From positions 1,700 to 7,982 of the forward strand of contig PMJT01000056.1 of the NCBI GenBank assembly GCA_003158495.1: DNA of 6,283 bases. Direction: 5' to 3'. Both the position numbers and the translations under genes were made by a program. The notes beneath the pieces are model-generated. The model was not told the DNA's origin. It ran no database searches and saw only the letters and a list, made by a program, of their open reading frames with translations. This stretch comes from Chloroflexota bacterium. GTDB taxonomy: Bacteria > Chloroflexota > Limnocylindria > Limnocylindrales > CSP1-4. Position 1 is the stretch's first letter. Each line of letters opens with the position of its first letter. Below, piece by piece: positions 1 through 4,902 of this stretch.

Positions 1-39
1 GAGGTGCAGGTGGACGAAGTCATTGGGGGCGACGGTCAC
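1..39 (-). CDS. dnaE: DNA polymerase III subunit alpha (DnaE), N-terminal fragment
   Basis: Only 13 codons are inside the window; the gene continues leftward past base 1. From a GTG at 39-37 the minus strand reads VTVAPNDFVHLHL. The FVHLHL stretch matches the opening of the PHP domain of bacterial DNA polymerase III alpha, which normally begins FVHLHxHSxYSLLDG; the histidines belong to the PHP metal site. In the family this is the replicative polymerase subunit, acting at the fork in the cytoplasm. The start is chosen because the PHP strand follows within eight residues, as is normal. No Shine-Dalgarno is visible before the GTG; the bases just upstream are a run of C. The gene lies downstream of the S51-CysS fusion gene in the same direction, separated by 118 bp. 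Other PHP proteins (PolX, histidinol phosphatase) can begin similarly, so the call rests on a short but characteristic motif. Confidence 0.72.
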   Translation of the reverse strand, partial: MTVAPNDFVHLHL

Positions 40-46
40 GGGGGGT

Positions 47-76
47 AGTCTAGTCGCGGTCGCGTCCTTGGGTCAG
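47..76 (-). promoter_or_regulatory. Candidate promoter for dnaE, possibly leaderless
   Basis: On the minus strand a TAGACT hexamer (52-47, fits TAnnnT) follows CTGACC (76-71, a partial match to TTGACA) with an 18-base spacer. Only seven bases separate the -10 box from the GTG at 39. A transcript would therefore start at or next to the start codon, which agrees with the missing ribosome-binding site. This is inferred from motifs only. Confidence 0.35.
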
Positions 77-87
77 GCAAGCCCAAG
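67..87. repeat. Small inverted repeat upstream of dnaE
   Basis: CTTGGG at 67-72 pairs perfectly with CCCAAG at 82-87 around a 9-base loop. It overlaps the candidate -35 box of dnaE (71-76), so it could be an operator-like site, a weak terminator arm, or chance in a GC-rich gap. No T-tract follows on either strand. Confidence 0.25.
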
Positions 88-119
88 CCGCGAGGTGGCC
101 CACGCGCAATTCGGCGGCG

Positions 120-143
120 CGGCCGAGCGCGGTACCTCGGCCG
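120..143 (-). terminator. Hairpin after the S51-CysS fusion gene (no U-tract)
   Basis: CGGCCGAG (120-127) and CTCGGCCG (136-143) form a perfect 8-bp stem with an 8-base loop. It starts 14 bases past the TGA of the minus-strand fusion gene (160-158). It merges with a (GGCC)4 tract at 139-154, which can fold on itself in several registers. There is no run of T on the minus strand after the stem, so it is not a textbook intrinsic terminator. It may stop transcription weakly or protect the 3' end. Confidence 0.35.
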
Positions 144-157
144 GCCGGCCGGCCGCG

Positions 158-1432
158 TCAGGCGACCGGGGTCTCGGCGCTGAGTTCCCAGGTTGTCCCC
201 TCGGGCGAGTCGTGAAGTTCGATTCCGGCGTCCAGGAGGCGGGCTCGGATGGCGTCGGCGGCGGACCAGTCGCGGGCGTTTCGGGCACGAACACGCTCGA
301 CCAGCAATGCATCCACGAAGGGCCGCACTGTGTCGGCTGGATCCGCGATGCCCTTCACTGCCATCTCGCCCAGGCAGACGATCGCCGAGCGGAGCGCGGA
401 GCGGGCCTGGGCCAGGGCATCCGACTGATCCGTGTCGTGCGACCAGGCCTGGATCGTTTCCTCGAGGGCGAGCGTGGCTCGGACCGCAGCGGGCGCATCG
501 CAATCTTCGAGCGAGGCGCTGAAGACCGCCTCCAGGCGAGCCACTTCCTCGCGCAACGGGGCCGACGACGGGGCCCCCTCGGCCGCCGGCTTTATCCGTT
601 CGGTTGCCACCGCCACACCCGCGGTCCTTTCTCCGTGCGCCGCCGCGACCAGGTCGCCGATCGCCAGCTCGGCGCCGGCCGAAAACACCGTGCTGCGCCC
701 GTCCTTGCGGACCGTCACGTTGCCCAGCCCGAGGACCGAGCCGGAACCGGCGTCGAGGTCCATTACGAGCGCCGTGTGACCGTCGACGCCGAGGATGAAG
801 ACCTCAGGCGGCAACTCGTCCTCGAGCATCCGCAGCCGATGCTCGCCGAGATAGCAAAAGCGCGTGTCGTGGTTGCCGCCTTCGGCGTTGTCGTAGTGAG
901 GCACGACGGCCACGGGCAGCCCGATCGGCGTCAGCAGGTCCAGGCCCTCTAGCCAGCGCGGTGCCTCGCCGACCTTGTAGATCTCGTACACCGGGATCGT
1001 GTAGCGGCCGAGCGTCAGAGCGGCGGCGCTGGCCATCGTCACAGCGCCACCGCGCTCCAGCTTCTCAGCGAGAAGCCGCGGTATCTCCGTGCCAGACCAC
1101 TGGCGCAGCGCGTAGGACGGACTTCCTGGCCCCGTGAAGACGAGCCGCGCGTCGCGAATCCGGACGTAGGCGGTCTGGCGGGCCAGTGCGTCGGCGTCCG
1201 CGGAGCGGAACGAAGCGATCCCGAACGGCGCTCCGACGGTGGATCGGAAGTAGTCGACCGCCCGATCGGTGATCTCGTCGGCGTTCTCCTGGAACCCGTA
1301 CGGCGTGTCCAGCACGACAGCGGCGACCGGCCGCTCCCCCAGCCTGTCGAGTACCAGGCGATGGACGCGTGCCATGGTGGGCGTGGTCTCGCCCGAGCCC
1401 ATGATCGTCAGTATCCGAGGTAGAGCCGTCAC
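158..1432 (-). CDS. S51/cyanophycinase-like protein fused to a cysteinyl-tRNA synthetase C-terminal domain
   Basis: 424 residues from a GTG at 1432. Residues about 6-262 resemble peptidase family S51 and cyanophycinase (class I glutamine-amidotransferase-like fold): an opening strand ending MGSGET (11-16), GPGSPSYALR (101-110), a probable nucleophile elbow around Ser135 (MASAAA, in place of the usual SAGA), a possible catalytic His179 in VPHYDN, and VDGHTALVMD followed by VLGLGNVTV (216-240), like the ID-x-x-TALVV / V-x-G-x-G-x-V-x-V region of cyanophycinases. After a linker (263-290), residues 291-418 look like the C-terminal helical region of CysRS: LEDCDAPAAV resembles the DDDLNTPxAL segment, and ARNARDWSAADAIRARL to SPEGTTWEL is the CysRS ending. 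HIGH and KMSKS motifs are absent, so it cannot charge tRNA. An open frame continues upstream to 1738 but lies inside the hydrolase gene. The GTG at 1432 is chosen because it overlaps the hydrolase stop as GTGA, suggesting coupled translation. The domain calls are sound; substrate and role are unknown. Confidence 0.82.
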   Translation of the reverse strand: MTALPRILTIMGSGETTPTMARVHRLVLDRLGERPVAAVVLDTPYGFQENADEITDRAVDYFRSTVGAPFGIASFRSADADALARQTAYVRIRDARLVFTGPGSPSYALRQWSGTEIPRLLAEKLERGGAVTMASAAALTLGRYTIPVYEIYKVGEAPRWLEGLDLLTPIGLPVAVVPHYDNAEGGNHDTRFCYLGEHRLRMLEDELPPEVFILGVDGHTALVMDLDAGSGSVLGLGNVTVRKDGRSTVFSAGAELAIGDLVAAAHGERTAGVAVATERIKPAAEGAPSSAPLREEVARLEAVFSASLEDCDAPAAVRATLALEETIQAWSHDTDQSDALAQARSALRSAIVCLGEMAVKGIADPADTVRPFVDALLVERVRARNARDWSAADAIRARLLDAGIELHDSPEGTTWELSAETPVA

Positions 1433-2373
1433 GCCGGGAGCGCCCCCGAGAAGAGTCCGTCGCGATCTGCGGACAGTATGGCCCGCGTCAATTCGGCCGG
1501 GTGCTGGGCGTGGATGTCGTGGTCGCCCTTGAACCAGCGCACCCGGACCGGAACCCCGGCTGGACCCGTGGCCGCGAGTGCCGCGTCGGCGCCGGAACGC
1601 TTGGACTTCGTCCAGTCGCTCTCGCCGCCGTCGACCGGAACGATGAGCGCGGGTACGCGCAAGAGGCGCCACAGGTCGGCGATACGCTGGCCGTACATCG
1701 ACTCGAGGATCGCCCGATGATGGTCTCTCGACAGCCACGGGGCAATGGTCTGATCAGGCCGGATCTCGAAGTTGCCGAGCGATCCCTCGACACCTTCCTC
1801 GGGCCAATCGGCGTGAGACGAGCGGAAGTAGCCCTGGACCGACGACAGCGGCATACCGACAAGCTGCGGCGGGGCCAGGCGATCCCAGCAGATCTCCCAC
1901 GTCGGGAAGGCATCGCGCAGATCGGTCAACCCGCCGTCGACCAGGACTATGCCGCGCGTCTGATCCGGGAAACGAACCGCGAAGTCCAGCACGACGCCGG
2001 CGCCCCAGGATTGGCCGACCAGGATGGGCCGCTCGAAGCCGGGCCCAAGCCTCTCGATCAGGCGCCTGAGATCCTCGGAGATCGACGCGAAGTCGTAGCC
2101 CGCGTCCGGCTTGTCCGAGTGGCCATGGCCACGGAGATCGACCGACGCGGACAGCCGTCCTGCGTCGACGAGCCGACGGGCTACGCCATCCCAGAGCCGC
2201 GCATTCGAGGCCAGGCCGTGAACCAGCAGGTAGGCCGAGGCTGTGCCGCTCCCGACTTGGGCAGTCCCTTCCCCGGCGGCCGCCTCGCCGACAGGCTCCC
2301 AGCGCAGAACTCGCAACTCCACGCCGTTGCCGAGGGCAATCCGTTCATCCACGGGTATCGCCAGCTGTTGCAT
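1429..2373 (-). CDS. Alpha/beta-fold hydrolase
   Basis: 314 residues. The fold is shown by the oxyanion segment VHGLAS (51-56), DLRGHGHSDKP (79-89), the nucleophile elbow GQSWGAG with Ser122 (120-126), IVLVDGG (142-148), and a late histidine motif GDHDIH (283-288) in which His285 is the likely catalytic base. Asp146, Asp248 or Asp253 could be the acid. The insertion around 150-235, rich in Trp and aromatics, is a lid that would set substrate choice. The length is normal for the family, there is no signal peptide, and the enzyme is probably cytosolic. Members hydrolyse esters, amides, epoxides or C-halogen bonds, and the substrate here cannot be read from sequence. A TTG (2391) and a GTG (2382) lie in frame upstream, but ATG 2373 has AGGTGA five bases before it and is preferred. 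The stop overlaps the start of the S51-CysS fusion by 4 bp, so the two form an operon. The neighbouring lipoprotein gene is divergent. Confidence 0.88.
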   Translation of the reverse strand: MQQLAIPVDERIALGNGVELRVLRWEPVGEAAAGEGTAQVGSGTASAYLLVHGLASNARLWDGVARRLVDAGRLSASVDLRGHGHSDKPDAGYDFASISEDLRRLIERLGPGFERPILVGQSWGAGVVLDFAVRFPDQTRGIVLVDGGLTDLRDAFPTWEICWDRLAPPQLVGMPLSSVQGYFRSSHADWPEEGVEGSLGNFEIRPDQTIAPWLSRDHHRAILESMYGQRIADLWRLLRVPALIVPVDGGESDWTKSKRSGADAALAATGPAGVPVRVRWFKGDHDIHAQHPAELTRAILSADRDGLFSGALPA

Positions 2374-2378
2374 CTGCC

Positions 2379-2384
2379 TCACCT
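2379..2384 (-). promoter_or_regulatory. Shine-Dalgarno that fixes the hydrolase start
   Basis: The minus strand reads AGGTGA here, six bases complementary to the 16S rRNA 3' end, with five bases before the ATG at 2373. It supports ATG 2373 over the in-frame TTG at 2391 and GTG at 2382; the GTG lies inside this site. A TAGGAT hexamer at 2396-2391 could be the -10 box, but no convincing -35 was seen. Confidence 0.55.
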
Positions 2385-2558
2385 GTCGCAATCCTAGTGC
2401 TCAGAGGCAAGGATGGCCCCGCTCCCGGTCTCCAGGAACATGTCCGGCTCACGGTCCCGCCGAGTGGGCCGCGACGACCCGGCCAACGGGGCCTGATTGC
2501 GCCGCCGCCCGCCATGGAATCGGCCGCGGAGTGGCGCCCGGCCCCAGCCGCAGCCACC

Positions 2559-2589
2559 TTGCAGCGGACTCGCGAGACGTCCCTACAAT
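2559..2589 (+). promoter_or_regulatory. Promoter for the BMP lipoprotein operon
   Basis: TTGCAG (2559-2564) and TACAAT (2584-2589, five of six matches to TATAAT) are separated by 19 bases. TACAAT is AT-rich for this surrounding GC-rich sequence. Transcription would begin near 2596, leaving a leader of about 27 bases that contains an AAGGAG ribosome-binding site at 2612-2617. The placement argues strongly against translation starting at the in-frame TTG at 2497. Confidence 0.5.
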
Positions 2590-2611
2590 CTCCCAACAGG
2601 CGAAAAGCCGC

Positions 2612-2617
2612 AAGGAG
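2612..2617 (+). promoter_or_regulatory. Shine-Dalgarno pointing to a CTG start
   Basis: AAGGAG, a near-perfect ribosome-binding site, lies five bases before CTG at 2623-2625, in frame with the lipoprotein. No ATG, GTG or TTG occurs in this frame between the site and the hydrophobic signal segment, so the CTG is the best-placed initiator. Confidence 0.5.
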
Positions 2618-2622
2618 ACCAT

Positions 2623-3831
2623 CTGGACCGCACGTCCACGCCCCGACACCCCGAGATCAACCCGGTAGCGGCCGCGTCCGTACGGCTGGGCGGCAGTCAT
2701 GCCATCGTCCGGATCGCCGGCACGGCGGCCCTCGCTGCTCTGGTTGCCGGATGCGGCTTCCTGAACGGCCCGGCGCCGACGCCGGTCCCCTCAGGCTCGC
2801 CGGGCCCGAGCCTATCCCAGGTGACGGCGTCGCCCGTCGCAACGCCGCCACCCACCTCGACGCCGACGCCGCACCTCGTGACGTCGATTGCCCTCATCGC
2901 ACCCATCGGCGAGCCGACGGACTGGACGCCGGCCGGCCTGACGTGGCTGGGCATCGGCACGGTCGCCACTCGCATAGGCGCCACCACTTCTCTCGTCGAA
3001 CCGGCGTCGAACGCCGACCTCAAGACGGCCGTGGAGACCGCGGCGTCGGCCGACGAGGCGGTGGTAGTCACAGTCGGGCCCGACGCGGCGCAGGTCGTGC
3101 AGGTCGCGGCCGGGGCGCACCCGGGCACGCAATTCATCGAGGTCGGAGTTGCCGTACCGGACGGCTCGCCGACAAACGTGCACGGGCTCGCTATCGACCA
3201 GGCCGAGGCCGGCTACCTTGCCGGCTTCGTGGCCGCGGCCTTCACGACCTCGGGCAAGATCGGCATGGTCGGCGACACTCGGACCGATGCCCGTTCGCTC
3301 AACTACGCGGCCGGTTTCCGCGGTGGTTCGGCGCAGGCGGCCCCGACGGTGGAGGTCGGCATCGCCTACGCAGGCACGGCCGACCTGCCGGACAAGGGCC
3401 GGACGGCATCCGCGTCTCTCGTCAAGGCGGGTGACGGCGTCATCCTGACGATGCCCAGCCTGGCCGGGATCGGGGCGGCGCGGGAAGCGTGTACCCGAAA
3501 GGCAATGCTCGTCGCCGTCGAGATGGACGCCTGGAACGTCGTGCCGGACCTGCAGCCCTGCCTGATCGCCAGCGTCGTGGCCCGCTACGACGTCGCGATC
3601 TCCGGGGCGATCCTGAGCCTCTCAATGGGCGCGGTGCTTGGCGGGGTGACGATCGAGGACGTTGCGAACGGTGGAATCGCCCTGAGCGATTTCCACGCGA
3701 ACCTGCCGCCGGGCCTGCAGCCGAGACTCGCAACTGTGCTGGCTACCCTTGCAGGCGGACCACCCCGCGCCACTGCCGTGCCGCCCACTCCGGCTCCCTC
3801 GACGGCGCCGAGCGCATTGCCCAAGTCATAG
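2623..3831 (+). CDS. BMP/PnrA-like substrate-binding lipoprotein
   Basis: 402 residues if read from CTG at 2623. A long n-region precedes a hydrophobic segment (about 27-43) and the lipobox LVAGC, with Cys44 as the lipidated residue, so the mature protein is anchored on the outer face of the cytoplasmic membrane. Residues 49-85 are a Pro/Thr/Ser linker. The core (86-378) fits the basic membrane protein family of periplasmic-type binding proteins: IALIAPIG at the first strand, GLAIDQAEAGYLAGFVAA (188-205), GKIGMVGD (211-218), and AWNVVPDLQPCLIASVVARYD (304-324) in the usual order. Cys290 and Cys313 could form a disulfide. The last 23 residues are again Pro/Ala/Thr-rich, which is unusual for the family. 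Known members bind purine nucleosides or related ligands for ABC importers, but no permease or ATPase gene is adjacent. The start is the uncertain point: the only other in-frame start nearby, TTG 2497, lies upstream of the promoter. The next gene follows after 17 bp. Confidence 0.8.
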   Translation: MDRTSTPRHPEINPVAAASVRLGGSHAIVRIAGTAALAALVAGCGFLNGPAPTPVPSGSPGPSLSQVTASPVATPPPTSTPTPHLVTSIALIAPIGEPTDWTPAGLTWLGIGTVATRIGATTSLVEPASNADLKTAVETAASADEAVVVTVGPDAAQVVQVAAGAHPGTQFIEVGVAVPDGSPTNVHGLAIDQAEAGYLAGFVAAAFTTSGKIGMVGDTRTDARSLNYAAGFRGGSAQAAPTVEVGIAYAGTADLPDKGRTASASLVKAGDGVILTMPSLAGIGAAREACTRKAMLVAVEMDAWNVVPDLQPCLIASVVARYDVAISGAILSLSMGAVLGGVTIEDVANGGIALSDFHANLPPGLQPRLATVLATLAGGPPRATAVPPTPAPSTAPSALPKS

Positions 3832-3848
3832 CGAAAGTGAGGCGTGGA

Positions 3849-4301
3849 ATGGACCGTTCCGAACCGGGCGGCGCCCCGGTGCGACTCCTCGACGACGCCG
3901 GCATCGCCCGACTGCTCCACGAAGCCCACACGATCGCGGTCGTCGGCGCCTCTTCGAACCCGGCTCGGCCATCGTACGGCGTCTTCCGGACCCTGCTCGA
4001 TGCCGGCTACGAGTGCGTTCCGGTGAACCCGAACGAGACCGAGGTCCAGGGCGTGCCCGCCGTGGCCACCCTGGCCGAAGCCGCGGCGGCGCTGGGCGGC
4101 CGGATCGACATCGTCGACGTCTTCCGCCGGTCCGAGCTGACAGAAGAGGTGGCCCGCGAGGCGGTCGCAGTCGGCGCCGGTGCGCTCTGGCTCCAACTCG
4201 GCTTGGTGAACGAAGAGTCAGCCCGAATCGCGGCCGAGGCCGGGCTCGCAGTGGTCATGGACAGGTGCACCGCCATCGAGATCCGGCGCTTCCCGAGGTA
4301 G
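3849..4301 (+). CDS. CoA-binding domain protein, YccU type
   Basis: 150 residues, a single Rossmann-like CoA-binding domain (CoA_binding_2 family), typical in length and almost complete by motif: IAVVGASSNPARPSYGV (29-45), the first strand and nucleotide loop; GYECVPVNP (53-61); IDIVDVFRR (86-94); ALWLQLGLVNEES (112-124); and GLAVVMDRCTAIE (132-144), whose Cys140 is conserved in the family. The domain resembles the CoA-binding part of succinyl-CoA synthetase alpha and binds CoA or an acyl-CoA in the cytosol. No enzymatic role is established for stand-alone members. ATG 3849 is chosen because GAGG at 3839-3842 lies six bases before it; a GTG at 3837 is a weaker alternative. It sits 17 bp behind the lipoprotein gene and is probably on the same transcript, though a functional tie between the two is not evident. 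A 13-bp hairpin lies 27 bases after its stop. Confidence 0.9.
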   Translation: MDRSEPGGAPVRLLDDAGIARLLHEAHTIAVVGASSNPARPSYGVFRTLLDAGYECVPVNPNETEVQGVPAVATLAEAAAALGGRIDIVDVFRRSELTEEVAREAVAVGAGALWLQLGLVNEESARIAAEAGLAVVMDRCTAIEIRRFPR

Positions 4302-4604
4302 CGGTCAGGAGTGGGCGTTTGCGGGTTAACGCACGATGCCGCCCATGAGGACGGCGTCGTGCGTGCTGCCTGGGGTTGTTCAAACTCGGTGTGTCGCCCT
4401 GGTCGAGGCCAAGCGGGGCCAGTTCCGGACCTCGCATATTCGCCTCGATCCGAGCGAACGTCGGCATTGTGTCATCGCATTGCGGGTTCGCCGCTGACCC
4501 GACCGACCTATTCCGAGGGCTAACCTTAGGCCCCCCCACACCCGGTACTTAGGTCGTATGCCTGTGGCCCGGACAGCGGAACGGGCGCCGGTCACCGGGC
4601 GCAA
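4302..4604. other. Convergent intergenic gap without a supported gene
   Basis: These 303 bases lie between the 3' ends of the CoA-binding gene and the small membrane-protein gene. A strong hairpin is present at 4329-4364. A weaker one, GCGCC 4585-4589 with GGCGC 4598-4602, lies just after the TAG of the minus-strand gene. A C7 run occurs at 4531-4537. Short open frames here have no recognisable domain and no good ribosome-binding site. I saw no tRNA or known riboswitch. Confidence 0.6.
4329..4364. terminator. 13-bp hairpin between convergent genes
   Basis: Bases 4329-4341 pair with 4352-4364 across all 13 positions, with one G-U wobble (T4335 with G4358), around a 10-base loop. It starts 27 bases after the CoA-binding gene stop. 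No long T-tract follows on the plus strand (only scattered T near 4376-4380), nor on the minus strand. A U-poor intrinsic terminator or a 3'-end stabiliser is the likely role, common in high-GC bacteria. Confidence 0.5.
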
Positions 4605-4880
4605 CTACCGGAGAGCGAAGCCCGCGAACACGAGCACGAAACCAACGATCAGGATCAGCCCGCCGATCTGGGCCCGCCGGCGCATCTCCCGGGCCATGAT
4701 CGAGGCGGCGCTTGGGCCGTCGTCGCGGAGTCGAGTCCCGCGCCAGCCCTCGTAGCGGGCGATGTTCGCTTCCTGGGACTTCAGCTCCTGGTAACGACTC
4801 CATGGGCCCTTCGCCCGCAGGTAGCCGATCGCGATCAGGGCCACACCGAGCCCCCAAGAGACCAGGTTCACCAGGCCCAT
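4605..4880 (-). CDS. Small membrane protein with two transmembrane segments
   Basis: 91 residues, not recognised as a named family. Residues about 3-22 (VNLVSWGLGVALIAIGYL region) and 71-90 (IGGLILIVGFVLVFAGF region) are hydrophobic enough to cross the membrane. Between them lies a charged stretch (23-70) with alternating acidic and basic residues and REMRRR just before the second segment. By the positive-inside rule this loop is probably cytoplasmic, giving a hairpin topology with both ends outside. A TTG at 4886 is in frame, but GGAGGG (minus strand, 4893-4888) lies one base from it and seven from ATG 4880, so the ATG is preferred. The gene begins 22 bp after the gatB stop on the same strand and is likely co-transcribed with it. 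Function unknown. Confidence 0.75.
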   Translation of the reverse strand: MGLVNLVSWGLGVALIAIGYLRAKGPWSRYQELKSQEANIARYEGWRGTRLRDDGPSAASIMAREMRRRAQIGGLILIVGFVLVFAGFALR

Positions 4881-4887
4881 GCTCAAT

Positions 4888-4893
4888 CCCTCC
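4888..4893 (-). promoter_or_regulatory. Shine-Dalgarno for the small membrane protein
   Basis: GGAGGG on the minus strand, seven bases upstream of ATG 4880, in the short gap after gatB. It decides the ATG over the TTG six bases upstream. Confidence 0.6.
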
Positions 4894-4902
4894 GGCGCAG
4901 CG

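Noticed and set aside
139..154. GGCC tandem as a CRISPR or attachment site
   Set aside because: The unit is four bases with no spacers, and there is no integrase or cas gene nearby; simple repeat structure explains it.
23..952. 309-residue plus-strand open frame
   Set aside because: It is antisense to the S51-CysS gene, with no recognisable domain and shadow composition.
1433..1738. N-terminal extension of the S51-CysS frame up to 1738
   Set aside because: It lies wholly inside the hydrolase gene, has an Arg/Pro-rich shadow composition and no family similarity; homology begins at the GTG at 1432.
1501..2397. 298-residue plus-strand open frame
   Set aside because: It is antisense to the hydrolase, which has a full set of family motifs; the opposite frame is an artefact of high GC.
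2497..2622. TTG start at 2497 for the lipoprotein
   Set aside because: It lies upstream of the likely promoter, would bury the signal peptide behind about 70 Arg/Pro-rich residues, and has no good ribosome-binding site.
2397..3434. 345-residue plus-strand open frame
   Set aside because: Arg/Gly-rich out-of-frame shadow of the BMP lipoprotein gene, which has a lipobox and family motifs.
4329..4364. tRNA or riboswitch in the convergent gap
   Set aside because: Only one hairpin is visible, with no cloverleaf arms, T-loop consensus or known aptamer core.
4311..4523. 70-residue plus-strand open frame in the convergent gap
   Set aside because: No domain, no convincing ribosome-binding site, and it runs through the strong hairpin at 4329-4364.
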